A stretch of 64,000 bases of DNA from the NCBI GenBank assembly GCA_023150555.1, contig JAKLKQ010000009.1, positions 16,669-80,668 of the forward strand, in the 5' to 3' direction. Below are positions 1-9,010 of the stretch, piece after piece. Origin of the DNA: Planctomycetota bacterium. GTDB taxonomy: Bacteria; Planctomycetota; SZUA-567; H5-PLA8. Made by a program: the position numbers and the translations under genes. The notes beneath the pieces are model-generated. The model was not told the origin of the DNA. It saw only the letters and a program-made list of their open reading frames with translations, and made no database searches. The stretch's first letter is position 1. Each line of letters starts with the position of its first letter.

Positions 1-514
1 CCTCAGCTTGCCGTAGCCCGCCGCGCCCCTCGCTCCGGACGCGAGGAACCCGGGACAGGCGGTACTGCGCACTTCTTAGGCTCCGGCAAACCGCGGAAAA
101 CAGAAGACCTCGCTCGTCCATCGAACGACATCCTGCCGCGGGTACTGCAACTGCAAGGGGTCAGGGCTCGGGATTCAGGGATCAGGAACGGCGTTTCCGG
201 TTTCCCGTTTCCAGTTTCCGGTTTCCGGTTCACGCTTCGCGCGTGCACGCCGATCTGACCATGCTGCAATACGCTCTCCCTGACGCCTGAATCCTCTTTC
301 CTGACTCCTGCCTATTTGAACGACCATGTGTCTAAAAATTCCGTTACCGAATCTCATAAACCCATAGGCATAAAGGAATAGAAATTTTCACTTTTGATAT
401 TTATAGGACGTTAAAAGATGTAAGTCATGTGCGCGGGAAGGGAGGCTCGCGGGGCCATTCTTCCGCGTGCGCCGCCCCTTCCGCAAGCCCGGCGGAATGG
501 GGTAGAATGCCGCC
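1..514. other. intergenic, no gene recognised
   Basis: I see no convincing coding frame in the first 514 bases. The stretch holds a short tandem repeat (listed separately) flanked by G-rich and C-rich tracts that are loosely inverted relative to each other (about 160-190 and 279-311). From about 340 to 425 the sequence turns A+T-rich, which could hold a promoter, but I cannot place one. Confidence 0.5.
194..228. repeat. five tandem 7-bp repeats (TTTCCGG type)
   Basis: Five head-to-tail heptamers with consensus TTTCCNG run without a gap from 194 to 228: TTTCCGG, TTTCCCG, TTTCCAG, TTTCCGG, TTTCCGG. Seven-base units cannot keep a reading frame, and neither strand has a believable gene here. I read this as a noncoding microsatellite. 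Its function is unknown. Confidence 0.7.
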
Positions 515-1792
515 ATGGTCGCGATAAGACCCGCGCACGGCAATATTGCTACGTCGGCCCGGCCCGGCGTACTACGGATACGGCGCCGGATGCTACAAAT
601 ACGACGCGGTGCCCCGCCATCGTATTTTAACTACGACCTCACTGACAACCGCCAACGCCTCCGGGGAACTCAGTTCTCCTACAATGCACTGGAACGCCTC
701 ACCTATCAGGCCAACTGGTTGACCCTCAACATCGGTAGCCGGTCGTACGGTTTGTCCAAGTATCGTATCTATGACCCGGAGTTGGGGATTTTCCTGAGCA
801 GGGACTTCCTGCCATACCTGAACTTGTACAGAGCTTGGTCCAATAACCCGGTGGGGCAGGTGGATCCCAGCGGATTACTTTCAGTGGATTCCGCAAACAA
901 GCTTCTAAAATCAGCACAAGAGCGTGTAATGGCGGCCAAGGAATCAGTAGAGCGAAGAAGGCAAGACGTGGCCCAATCTACAGGTTCACCTATAAATAGA
1001 TTTAGTCGTCAACTACTTGCCAGTGCAGAAGAGTTTTTAGAACAAAAAAACCGGGAACTTGCACTTGCTGAGGCGCAATATAATAATGCCCGGGAACAAG
1101 AAATGGAAAACCTAAGAAATGCGTCTTCCCGAAATGCTAAGAATTCCGGTCAGAAAAATGGTACGAATTGCAGGCGAATCAGAATTGCGTCAAAATCCTG
1201 GATCAATGAAGACAAAATTGGATTTTCGAGAAGAGTCGTTGACGGAACGGAATATTGGGACCAAGGGGCGCTTGCGAATTTCGTCCTACTTGTAAAGGCA
1301 TTATCTGAAGGACAGGGAGATACTCCAGAGGATGACCTGAAATATCGTCTTTATACTTCCATGGAGTTTCTGGTGTGCTGCGACGGAAACGATAATCTTA
1401 CTTTTAGCATCCTAAATCAGGTTAGAAAAACAGGGCCTGAAGGACCATTCCAGCCTGACTCGGGAAGGTTATATTTAACAGGAGATCGAACTAGCAATAG
1501 ATCGCACTCAGTATCTTGGGAATTCCAGGGAAGGCCAAAACCGATTGCGGAATATGCCTTCAATTTTAACAAGACTTTTCTTAACAATCGAACATCTGTG
1601 TATATCTGGCATAAGGTTCAAGGCGTCTTTACCTGTGAATGCGGAGTGGTGTTTTCTGACTTTAAGATTCGCGGGAGTCGATTCCCTACTCATACATTAT
1701 TTGTTGATGGAGAGAAAATTCAGCAAATTGAGCAACGATACATGGACGACCTCTGGGTACCCGTGAAGCAAGGATCTGATATTGTAAGATGA
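515..1792 (+). CDS. orphan RHS-core tip with C-terminal domain
   Basis: This is the C-terminal end of an RHS-repeat protein, the polymorphic toxin or secreted adhesin type. Residues about 80-120 carry the RHS-associated core signature: a YRIYDPELGIFLSRD segment, then NLYRAWSNNP and VDPSGL, which is the usual boundary between the shell and a variable tip. Residues 125-200 are a charged, Glu/Arg-rich helical linker. Residues 210-425 form an A+T-richer tip with GRPKPIAEYAF, IWHKVQG and GSRFPTHTLFVDG segments; I do not recognise a toxin fold. The thousands of upstream codons expected of an RHS protein are missing, and the first ~38 residues do not look like protein. The start at 515 is therefore uncertain, and the gene is probably a displaced or truncated cassette. 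A small membrane protein follows after 14 bases, as an immunity gene would. Confidence 0.7.
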   Translation: MVAIRPAHGNIATSARPGVLRIRRRMLQIRRGAPPSYFNYDLTDNRQRLRGTQFSYNALERLTYQANWLTLNIGSRSYGLSKYRIYDPELGIFLSRDFLPYLNLYRAWSNNPVGQVDPSGLLSVDSANKLLKSAQERVMAAKESVERRRQDVAQSTGSPINRFSRQLLASAEEFLEQKNRELALAEAQYNNAREQEMENLRNASSRNAKNSGQKNGTNCRRIRIASKSWINEDKIGFSRRVVDGTEYWDQGALANFVLLVKALSEGQGDTPEDDLKYRLYTSMEFLVCCDGNDNLTFSILNQVRKTGPEGPFQPDSGRLYLTGDRTSNRSHSVSWEFQGRPKPIAEYAFNFNKTFLNNRTSVYIWHKVQGVFTCECGVVFSDFKIRGSRFPTHTLFVDGEKIQQIEQRYMDDLWVPVKQGSDIVR

Positions 1793-1806
1793 TATGAGGA
1801 GCGCGG

Positions 1807-2258
1807 ATGTCAGGGGAAATGACGTGGCCAATTATCATAGCCCTCGTTGTTGGGGCTCTTTCCGTGGTGGTGTGCGGTCGGTCATTTTCTGCCCGCATCT
1901 TGTCTTCCTTTCTTTGCACCCTTCTGACAACAAGTATCTTAGTTTTTTTGGGTCTAATCAAGAATTGGGTCCCCTATTGGGGAATTGCCGAAATTTTCGG
2001 GGCATATTGTATGGAGGGATTCCTTTGTTTGTTATAACCCTTGGCCCTTCAATTATTGGCGTATTCCTTGGAGACTTTTTGAGGAGAAGATTCATTTCTT
2101 GGCTGAGGTATGGCGACCCAAGAAATCATAATGTAGTGACCCCTGGCATGGCAACCATGGATGAGGACTGGAGTGAGGCGACCCAAGGGCTGACAACGAA
2201 GGATCATGACGAAAAGGACGAGGAAAAGCCGCCCCAACCCCCTCCCGCCCCCAAGTAA
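1807..2258 (+). pseudogene. small membrane protein split by a frameshift
   Basis: The start is fixed by AGGAG at 1797-1801, five bases before ATG 1807 and just after the RHS stop codon. The first frame gives 76 residues with two hydrophobic helices and stops at 2037. A second frame (shift near 2017-2020, GGAGGGATT) continues as another membrane helix (VITLGPSIIGVFLGDFL), a basic patch and a charged tail rich in Asp, Glu and Pro ending at 2258. Joined, they make one protein of about 150 residues with three or so helices. Position and coupling suggest an immunity protein for the upstream tip. I infer a frameshift, by mutation, sequencing error or programmed slippage; none of these is proven. 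Confidence 0.5.
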
Positions 2259-2284
2259 GTAGCCCCCGGTCCCACGTGTTTTTC

Positions 2285-2631
2285 CGCCCGAAGGGCGAAA
2301 TTATTGTAGCCAGGGGCAGAGCCCGCCAAAGGCGGGCGGCGCCCCTGGTTCGGCGGGATCATTTAATTTGAGCTCTGAAAGGGCGGATTAATTCGCCCCG
2401 TTGGGGCTTCGGTTTCAATGGCGCATTGCTCCAGGGGCGTTGCCCCTGGCTACAGTAACCACGCCTTTCAGGCGTGACGCCGCCCGGCGCGGCGCTTCGC
2501 CAGGATCTTCATCCATTGCTTGCCGCCGGCTTCAGCCGGTGGAGGCGAGCACCTTAAATCCCCAAGCCGGCTTAAGCCGGCTTTCCATGTTGGGAAAGGC
2601 TGCTTGCCACCCCTTGAAAGGGGTGGCAAGC
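2285..2631. repeat. cluster of extragenic palindromes
   Basis: This non-coding stretch is packed with perfect or near-perfect hairpins. Arms pair at 2285-2289/2293-2297, 2310-2317/2341-2348 (with an inner 2322-2327/2331-2336 stem), 2381-2385/2394-2398, 2431-2438/2442-2449, 2461-2466/2470-2475 and 2602-2613/2620-2631. A 20-bp palindrome lies at 2564-2583. A 13-bp inverted pair, TGTAGCCAGGGGC and its complement, bounds 2305-2454 like terminal repeats. Loops are often 3 nt (GAA, GTT, TTC). It resembles REP/BIME-type repeats known from many bacteria; I cannot name the family. Confidence 0.75.
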
Positions 2632-2840
2632 AACGGACCGAGCGCGACAAGCAACCCGCGCCACGCGCAAGCGGCTTCGCGAAATCTATCGTACTTTCAA
2701 AAGCGCCCCGGATGATTCTTGTCGCGGAGAGGCAACCAGCCGCGGGCTTCGCGGTTGCTTCCCGCCTGACGAGTTTGAAATAGCAGTCTTCCGTTCTTTG
2801 CGCCTTGGCGTCTTTGCGTGAGCAACTCGCAATCGAAAGA

Positions 2841-3920
2841 TTATTGCCCGCGCTGGATCTCGCCGGGCTGCTCGGCGGGGCCGGCGGGCGTCGCGGGCGC
2901 GTTCTTGTCGTCCTTGGCGCCTTCAGCGGGCGCGGGCGGGGCTTGCGCTTCGCCGGTCAGCGCCTTCACGCGCTTCTGCAGGTCTTCCTTGTACTTGGCG
3001 GCGGCTTCGTCGGCGAGCAGCGGCTTGGCGCTCTCGTACGGCTTCGCCCCGCCGTTGTCGGCCCAGGCCTTGGCCTTCTCGATGCTGACGAACGGGATCT
3101 GCGTGATGGCCTTCAACCCGTTCAGCGCCTGGTCCTTCAGCTGCGGCGTGGCCTTCTCGTCGGCGAGGATGCGCAGCAGCGCGGGCACGGCCATGCGCGA
3201 CTTCATCCGCGCCAGCGCCGCGATGGCGTTGCTGCGGCAGAAGAAGACCGCGTCCTTCTCCGCCATCTCCACCAGCTTCGGCTCGGCGGTCAGGTAGATC
3301 ACCTTCGTGGTGGCGGCCTGGAAGCACTGCTTGGCGGCCAGCTGCCGGATGTCGTCGCGGTCGTTGGACAGCGCCTCGGCGAAGGGCAGCTCCAGGTCCG
3401 CGAAGGACTCGATCTTGACGCTCAATTCCTTCAGCGCCATGAAGCGCAGGTCCGAATCCTCCTCGGGGTTCTGCGCGATGCGGACCAGTTCGCCCACCGA
3501 CATCGTGCCCTGCCCGCCGCGCGTGGCCTGCATGGCCAGCTTGCGCAGTTCCTTGTCCGCGTTGGGGTCCTTCAGGATCGGCATCAGGGCCTTGCCCGCG
3601 GCGGGGTCCTTCATCAGCGAGAGCGCGTACGCGGCGTAGAACTTCACCTGCGCGTTGTCGGTCTTGGCGACCAGGTCGGCGAGCATCGGCAGGGCGCGCG
3701 AGCCCAGCCGGCTGAGCTTCACCGACGCGTCCTGCGCCTCGGTCTTCGTCTTCCCCAGCTTCTCGATCAGGCCCACGATGACTTCCGTGTAGTTGACGTC
3801 GGGCTCGTCGCTCGTGGGGGCCTCGCCGCCGCGGTCGATGGCCGTGCCGCCCTGCGCGAACGCCACCGGCGCGCACGCCAGTGCCAACACCGCGATCCAC
3901 CTGCCGATTTCCCGTCGCAT
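2841..3920 (-). CDS. secreted HEAT-repeat protein
   Basis: This is a 359-residue protein with a signal peptide (Arg-Arg, then WIAVLALACAPVAFAQ) followed by repeated two-helix units of HEAT/ARM type. Examples are LGSRALPMLADLV, YAAYALSLMKDPAAGKALMPIL and NAIAALARMKSRMAVPALLRIL. It ends in a Pro/Ala-rich, low-complexity tail. Such solenoids bind other proteins; no catalytic site is visible. I chose the second Met (3920) because the signal peptide starts there and GGAGGG lies about 11 bases upstream; the longer frame starts at 3950. It is divergent from the PLP enzyme at 4009, with about 90 bases between the two starts. Export to the periplasm or envelope is inferred. Confidence 0.75.
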   Translation of the reverse strand: MRREIGRWIAVLALACAPVAFAQGGTAIDRGGEAPTSDEPDVNYTEVIVGLIEKLGKTKTEAQDASVKLSRLGSRALPMLADLVAKTDNAQVKFYAAYALSLMKDPAAGKALMPILKDPNADKELRKLAMQATRGGQGTMSVGELVRIAQNPEEDSDLRFMALKELSVKIESFADLELPFAEALSNDRDDIRQLAAKQCFQAATTKVIYLTAEPKLVEMAEKDAVFFCRSNAIAALARMKSRMAVPALLRILADEKATPQLKDQALNGLKAITQIPFVSIEKAKAWADNGGAKPYESAKPLLADEAAAKYKEDLQKRVKALTGEAQAPPAPAEGAKDDKNAPATPAGPAEQPGEIQRGQ

Positions 3921-4008
3921 GGTTCCCGGCCCTCCGATACGCTTGGCCACTGGCTTCTATTCTCGGACGCGCGAAACGCCCTTTCCAGGACCGAAAACGG
4001 AGCATTCC

Positions 4009-5025
4009 ATGGCCCCCGAATCCGCTCCCTGGCAGCCCGCCCGCGAGGACTTTCTGGCCGCGCAGCGCAGGGTGGCACCGTACATCGAACGCACCCCGCT
4101 GCTGCGCGCGCGCGGCCTGGACCGCGGCGCGTACCGCGTCTTCCTCAAACCCGAATGCCTGCAGCGCACCGGCAGCTTCAAGGTGCGCGGCGCCTTCAAC
4201 GCGCTGGCCGCGCTGCCGCCGGAGATCCGGGCGCGCGGCGTGATCACGCACAGCAGCGGCAACTTCGCGCAGGCCCTCGCGCTGGCCGCCCGCGAACTGG
4301 GCCTGGCCGAACAGGGCAAGCCGTATCCGTGCCTCGTCTGCATGCCCGAGCACGCCAACCCTATCAAGGTCGCCAAAGCGCGCGCGCTGGGCGCCGAGAT
4401 CCTCTTCGCCGGCGTCAGCAGCGAGGACCGCAAGATCAAGGCCGACGAACTGGTCGCCGAGACCGGCCGCGCGCTGATCCCCAGCTACGACCACCCCGAC
4501 ATCGTCTGCGGGCAGGGCACCATGGGTCTCGAGATCCTCGAACAGCACGCCGAGACGAAGGCGCGCCTGGCGCTGGTCGCCGGGCCCGTCGGCGGCGGCG
4601 GACTGCTGGGCGGCACGGCCGCGGCGCTGCGCAGCGGCGGCTACGCGGGTGTCATCGCCGGCGTCGAGCCCGAAGCGGGAGACGATTTCTGCCGCAGCCT
4701 GGCCGCCGGCAAGCGCGTGCGTATCGAGACACCGCAGTCGCTCTGCGACGGCCTGCTGGCCGTGATCCCCGGCGCGGTCACCTTCCCCGTGCTTCAAAAA
4801 GCCGGCGTGCGCGGCGTGGCCGTCTCCGAAGACGCCGTGAAGGCCGCCGCGGCGTGGCTGCTGAACGAGGCCAAGCTGCTGGTCGAACCCAGCGGCGCGG
4901 TCACCGTGGCCGCCTGGCGCACCGGCGCGCTCGACGCGCTGCTCGGCGGCGAAAAGGGCGACGCCGTATTGATCCTAAGCGGCGGCAACACCGATCCGTC
5001 GCTGGTGTCAGGGTGGACCGCCTGA
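4009..5025 (+). CDS. PLP-dependent threonine dehydratase / serine racemase family enzyme
   Basis: This 338-residue fold-type II PLP enzyme probably deaminates threonine or serine to the 2-oxo acid, or racemises serine. The PLP-binding lysine is K58 in the family signature GSFKVRGA, followed by the substrate-loop HSSGNFAQALA (about 82-92) and the glycine-rich phosphate loop GPVGGGGLLGG (about 187-197). The ACT-type regulatory domain of biosynthetic IlvA is missing, so a catabolic or racemase-like role is more likely. I start at ATG 4009, preceded by GGAG; upstream codons in frame look non-coding. The vWA-like gene at 5013 overlaps its end by 13 bases, implying co-transcription, although no functional link is obvious. 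Confidence 0.85.
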   Translation: MAPESAPWQPAREDFLAAQRRVAPYIERTPLLRARGLDRGAYRVFLKPECLQRTGSFKVRGAFNALAALPPEIRARGVITHSSGNFAQALALAARELGLAEQGKPYPCLVCMPEHANPIKVAKARALGAEILFAGVSSEDRKIKADELVAETGRALIPSYDHPDIVCGQGTMGLEILEQHAETKARLALVAGPVGGGGLLGGTAAALRSGGYAGVIAGVEPEAGDDFCRSLAAGKRVRIETPQSLCDGLLAVIPGAVTFPVLQKAGVRGVAVSEDAVKAAAAWLLNEAKLLVEPSGAVTVAAWRTGALDALLGGEKGDAVLILSGGNTDPSLVSGWTA

Positions 5026-7403
5026 CCTGGAATCCCCTGCTGTCCCCGGCCCTCGTCGGGCTGGCCTTGGGCGGTCTGGCCGTGCTGGCCCTGGCGGCGG
5101 CGTGGCGCACGCGGCAGAGCTGGCCGCTGTGGGCCAACGCCTGCGCGGCGGCGCTGCGGCTGCTGGCGCTGGGCTGCATGGCGCTGCTGGTCCTGCGGCC
5201 CGAGAGCGTGCAGCGCCAATCGCACGAGACGCGCCCGCCCCTGCTGGTGCTCGTCGACGACACCCAGAGCCTGCGCCTGCGCGACGAACCCGGCGGCGTA
5301 ACGCGCGCCGAGTCCGCCCGGCCCGCACTGTCCGCGCTGCTGCAGGGCGCCGCCGCGCGCGGATGGGACGTCCTCGCTTACGACGCCGGCCCGCAGGCGA
5401 AGCCCCGCCACTCCGACGACGACGAACTGCGCGCGTCCGGCGACGCCTCGCCGCTGGGCGAGGCGCTCTTTGAAGCGCAGACGCTCGCCACCGATTCTTC
5501 CGGAAAACCGCCCGCCGCCGCGGTGCTCTTCAGCGACGGCGTCGTCAACCGCGGCCGCCCGCTGGCCGACGCCGCCGGCGAGTGCGCGCGCGCCGGCACC
5601 GCCTTCTACGCGGTGGCCCTGGGCAAGGCCAGCCCCCTGCCGCCGGACGCCGCGCTGAACGAAGCGCGCGTGCGCCGCGACGCCGAGGACGACGCCACCG
5701 CGGAGATCCTGGCCGGCACCGAAAACCGGGCGGGCCAGCGGCTGCTCGTCGAGGCCCGCGCGCAGCTGTTCAGCAACGGCCCGGCGCTGAGCGGCGCGCT
5801 GGCCGACACCGACGCGCGCCTGCAAGTGCTGGGTCCGCTGGGCGCGAGCGCCAACGACGCGAGCCAGGAATTCCGCGAGGCTGCCGTGCTGCGCCACCGC
5901 CTGGCCGAAGCGCCCGGCTGGACGCCGGTGCGCCTGCGCTTCGTGCCCAAACTGCCGGGCTTCTACCGCCTGCGCCTGTCGCTCGACCCGCTGCACGGCG
6001 AACGCTACCTCGCCAACAACGTCGCGTACGCGTCGGTGGAGGTCTTCCCGCCCAAGCGCCACGTTGTCTACGTCGCCTCGCGCCTGGGCCACGACTACCG
6101 CCGCTTGCGCCTGCTCTTCGCGGGCTGGCAAAGCGAGTCCGTCGAGACCGTCGCGGACTTCGTGCGCCCCGAGCCCGCCGCCGGCGATTCGCCCGCGCCC
6201 TGGCCCGCCGAGCAGGTCCTCGCCGCGAAACTCGACGAGGCCGTGCCCGCTCCGGCACGCGCCGGGACGCTGATCTGGGAGGAGCCCGATCCCTCGCATC
6301 TCGCCGCGCCCACGCAGGCGCGCCTGCGCGCGGCGCTCGAGAGCGGAGAACTCGGCATCGTGTGGGTGCTCAACGAGCCGGCGGAGGAACTCGCGAAGAA
6401 ACTGGCCGGCTCGCCGCTGGCCGACACGTTCCTCTTTCAGAACTTCCAGCCGCCCGACACGGAGATCGCGCCGTCGCGGGCGCCGCACCCGGTGCGTTCG
6501 GCGCCTGAGGCGCGCGCGCATCCCGTCACCGCGTGGGCCTTCCGCGAGTCCGCGCCGGGCAGCGACCCCTTCCAGGCGCTGGGCGCGACGATGGCGTGGG
6601 GCGAGTTGAGTAGCCCGCGCGAAGGCACAACGGTGCTGCTGTACGCCGGCAACCGCCCGTTGCTGGCCGTCGGCACCGTCGGGCGCGGGCGCGTCGCGCT
6701 GCTGGCCGCCGGCGAGACATGGCGCTGGCTGCAGCCCGCCGCCGATTCCACCGGGCGCGCGGCGGCCCCGGCGCTCGCCGCGGAACTCTGGTCGCGCCTG
6801 GCCGCGTGGGCCAGCGGCAGCGGCGCGTCGTTCGAGCCGCCCGTGCGGCTGTACCTGCCCAAGCACCGCTTCGAACTCGCTGAACCGCTGCGCGTCAGCG
6901 TCTCGGTGCGCGCGAGCGAGCCTTCCGAAAAGCTGCGCGTCGAGTACGCGCTCACGCGGCTGGGCGCCGGCACCGCCCCGGCCGACTGGAAGCCCTTCGG
7001 CGCCCTGCCCGGAGGCCGGCGGAACTTCCTTAGCGGCGACGCCGGGCGCCCGAACACGGCGGGCGAGTGGCTCGTGCAGGTCCGCGCACTCCACGCCGGC
7101 GGCAAGCCCATCGGCGCCGACCGCGCGCAGGTGGTGGTGGAGGGCTCGGCGCTGGAGGAGCGTTCCGTCCAGCCCGACCGCGCCGGCCTGGAAGCCGCCG
7201 CGCAGGCCGGGCCGCCGGCGTCGAATGGCCGCGTGCTCGGCACGTCCGAAAAGGAAGTGAAGGCGCTGCTGCAGGACCTCGACGCGCGCATGCAGCCGGA
7301 GGTCGTCTGGACCGAGCGGCGTTCGCCCGCCGTCCCGCGCGGGTGGCTGACCGTACTGCTGGTGCTTGCGCTGCTGGTCGACGCTTGGCTGCGCCGGGGC
7401 TGA
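5013..7403 (+). CDS. vWA-like membrane protein with amidotransferase-like region
   Basis: This is a 796-residue membrane-anchored protein. Two N-terminal helices (about 9-30 and 40-65) are followed by a von Willebrand A-like domain whose metal site begins LVLVDDTQS, a diverged form of the DxSxS motif, with FSDGVVN further on. A beta-rich middle and a glutamine-amidotransferase-like segment (ending GRGRVALLAAGETWRW) follow, and a last helix (LTVLLVLALLVDAWL) closes the protein. This is the layout of large BatA/aerotolerance-related proteins common in Planctomycetota and Verrucomicrobiota. The start is GTG 5013, which overlaps the upstream gene; no ATG fits. It probably works with MoxR/DUF58-type partners, encoded far away at 49-51.7 kb. 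The exact role is unknown. Confidence 0.7.
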   Translation: MDRLTWNPLLSPALVGLALGGLAVLALAAAWRTRQSWPLWANACAAALRLLALGCMALLVLRPESVQRQSHETRPPLLVLVDDTQSLRLRDEPGGVTRAESARPALSALLQGAAARGWDVLAYDAGPQAKPRHSDDDELRASGDASPLGEALFEAQTLATDSSGKPPAAAVLFSDGVVNRGRPLADAAGECARAGTAFYAVALGKASPLPPDAALNEARVRRDAEDDATAEILAGTENRAGQRLLVEARAQLFSNGPALSGALADTDARLQVLGPLGASANDASQEFREAAVLRHRLAEAPGWTPVRLRFVPKLPGFYRLRLSLDPLHGERYLANNVAYASVEVFPPKRHVVYVASRLGHDYRRLRLLFAGWQSESVETVADFVRPEPAAGDSPAPWPAEQVLAAKLDEAVPAPARAGTLIWEEPDPSHLAAPTQARLRAALESGELGIVWVLNEPAEELAKKLAGSPLADTFLFQNFQPPDTEIAPSRAPHPVRSAPEARAHPVTAWAFRESAPGSDPFQALGATMAWGELSSPREGTTVLLYAGNRPLLAVGTVGRGRVALLAAGETWRWLQPAADSTGRAAAPALAAELWSRLAAWASGSGASFEPPVRLYLPKHRFELAEPLRVSVSVRASEPSEKLRVEYALTRLGAGTAPADWKPFGALPGGRRNFLSGDAGRPNTAGEWLVQVRALHAGGKPIGADRAQVVVEGSALEERSVQPDRAGLEAAAQAGPPASNGRVLGTSEKEVKALLQDLDARMQPEVVWTERRSPAVPRGWLTVLLVLALLVDAWLRRG

Positions 7404-7443
7404 GGCGGGCCTTTTCGGGAATATTCAGGGCAGGCGGCGCGTT

Positions 7444-7464
7444 GCCTCCTTTATATATGGAGGC
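7444..7464 (+). promoter_or_regulatory. hairpin enclosing a TATATAT box upstream of the thioredoxin gene
   Basis: GCCTCC (7444-7449) can pair with GGAGGC (7459-7464) around the A+T loop TTTATATAT. The right arm ends just upstream of the AGGGAG ribosome site (about 7468-7473). The loop resembles a -10 element but no good -35 is visible. It could be a promoter, an RNA hairpin that gates translation, or neither. Confidence 0.35.
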
Positions 7465-7479
7465 GCCAGGGAGACCAAG

Positions 7480-8871
7480 ATGACCACATTCCGGAACTTG
7501 TGCATAGTCGTGCTGCTGGGCGCAGGCTTTGCCTTTGGCGAAGACGCCCCCGCGCCGCAGCCCGACAAGGGTGAGAAGGCCCCCGTGCCGGCGGTGGAAG
7601 AGGCGAAGGCCCCCGATGAAGGCGAAGCGGCCGAGGCGCCGGAAGATCCCGTGAAGTGGGTGCGCTGGGACGAGAAGCTGCTCGCGCGGGCACAGACGGA
7701 AGGAAAGCTGATCTACATCGACATCTACGCCGGCTGGTGCGGGCCGTGCCAGGCCATGGCCGAGACCACACTGCGCGACAAGGGCGTCGCGGAGCGCCTG
7801 GGCAAGCACTTCATCGCTGTGAAGGTCGACGCCGACCGCGACGGCGAGGCCGCGCGCCGCTTCGGCGACGGCCCGCTGCCTACCAGCACGATCCTCACCG
7901 AACGCGGCAGGAAGATCATCCAGCAGGAGGGCTTTCTGCCCGCCGACGTTCTCGCCGGGATGCTCGACGACGCCGTAAAACTCGTCACCGGCGCGGCCAA
8001 ACTGGAGAAGGAACTCGCCGAACAGCCGCGCAGTCTGGCCAAGGCGCAGGCGCTCGCCGACGCCTACCTTCGCTTGGAGGAAGCGGGCAAGGCGCTGCCA
8101 CTGCTGAAGGACATCTGCAAACGCGCGAACGAACTGGAAGACGGCGAGGCGCAGTCGGCGCTCTTCATGCTGGGCATCGCATACCTGGGCACCAACGAGC
8201 CGAACGAAGCCGTCGGGGCGCTGGACGAATTCGAAAGGCGCTTCCCGAAGTCCGAGTCGCTGAAGCACGTGAGCCAGCTGCTCAACGAGGCGCTGTACCA
8301 CGCGGCCAACCAGCAGCTCCGCGAAGGCGAGAGCGAGCGGGCCGTGAAGACGCTGGACCGCCTGATCGAACGCAGTGCGAACGGAAACCTGGCCGGCTAC
8401 TTCAAGCGCCGCCGCGAAGGCGCACTGCTGGTCGGCAAGCCTGCGCCCGCGCTCGAGGTCGGCGAATGGGTCGCCGGCAATGGCGTGACGCTCGACGAGC
8501 TCAAGGGCAAGGTCGTACTGCTTAACCTTTTTCAGATCGTCGCTCCCGAGAACGCCGACACGCACCCCAAGGTCATGGAGTGGCAGAAGAAGTTCGAAGA
8601 ACAAGGCCTGCAGGCCGTGGGCCTGGCCGTCGTGCTCGAGCTGAAGAACATCCAGACGCTCGACGACATCCGGAAGTTCGCGAACCGCGAAGGCGCGTTC
8701 AACTACCCGGTGGCGGCGGACAAGGACGGCACGGCGACCTTCGAGAAACTCGCAGCGCAGGGCGCACCCTACGCGGTGCTGATCGACCGCCAGGGCATTG
8801 TGCGCTGGGCCGACTTCTTCGACGCAAAGGCCATCGAAACGCAGATTGCGAAGCTGTTGGCGGAGAAATAA
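7480..8871 (+). CDS. exported thioredoxin-fold protein with TPR middle and TlpA-like C-terminus
   Basis: This 463-residue protein has an N-terminal signal sequence (NLCIVVLLGAGFAFG), a low-complexity Ala/Pro/Glu linker, and a thioredoxin domain with the active site WCGPC at residues 86-90 and a PTSTIL cis-Pro loop. A helical, TPR-like middle (about 180-310) leads to a second redoxin domain (about 320-463) starting LVGKPAPALEVGEW. In that second domain the place of the CxxC motif reads LFQIVAPENA, so it cannot be a dithiol enzyme. I start at ATG 7480, preceded by AGGGAG. It is likely a periplasmic thiol-disulphide or folding protein in which one domain is redox-active and one is structural. 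Confidence 0.8.
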   Translation: MTTFRNLCIVVLLGAGFAFGEDAPAPQPDKGEKAPVPAVEEAKAPDEGEAAEAPEDPVKWVRWDEKLLARAQTEGKLIYIDIYAGWCGPCQAMAETTLRDKGVAERLGKHFIAVKVDADRDGEAARRFGDGPLPTSTILTERGRKIIQQEGFLPADVLAGMLDDAVKLVTGAAKLEKELAEQPRSLAKAQALADAYLRLEEAGKALPLLKDICKRANELEDGEAQSALFMLGIAYLGTNEPNEAVGALDEFERRFPKSESLKHVSQLLNEALYHAANQQLREGESERAVKTLDRLIERSANGNLAGYFKRRREGALLVGKPAPALEVGEWVAGNGVTLDELKGKVVLLNLFQIVAPENADTHPKVMEWQKKFEEQGLQAVGLAVVLELKNIQTLDDIRKFANREGAFNYPVAADKDGTATFEKLAAQGAPYAVLIDRQGIVRWADFFDAKAIETQIAKLLAEK

Positions 8872-9010
8872 CGGCAGGGGCCAGGAATGAGTATTGGAAC
8901 GGCTTCGCCGCCCTTCCTGAGACTATCGAAACCGCAGTCCGTTTTTTGAAGAAGGTTCGCCAAAGGCGCTCCACACCTAACCCCGCGCCCCTAACCCCTC
9001 TCCGCTGTCG

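Noticed and set aside
2805..5012. Long open + strand frame that extends upstream of the vWA-like gene
   Set aside because: It is antisense to the HEAT-repeat gene and out of frame with the PLP enzyme; its translation is Arg/Gly-rich with no family features, as expected of shadow frames in G+C-rich DNA.
4794..7094. 766-codon open frame on the - strand
   Set aside because: Antisense shadow of the vWA-like gene; low-complexity Arg/Ala/Gly translation and no ribosome site.
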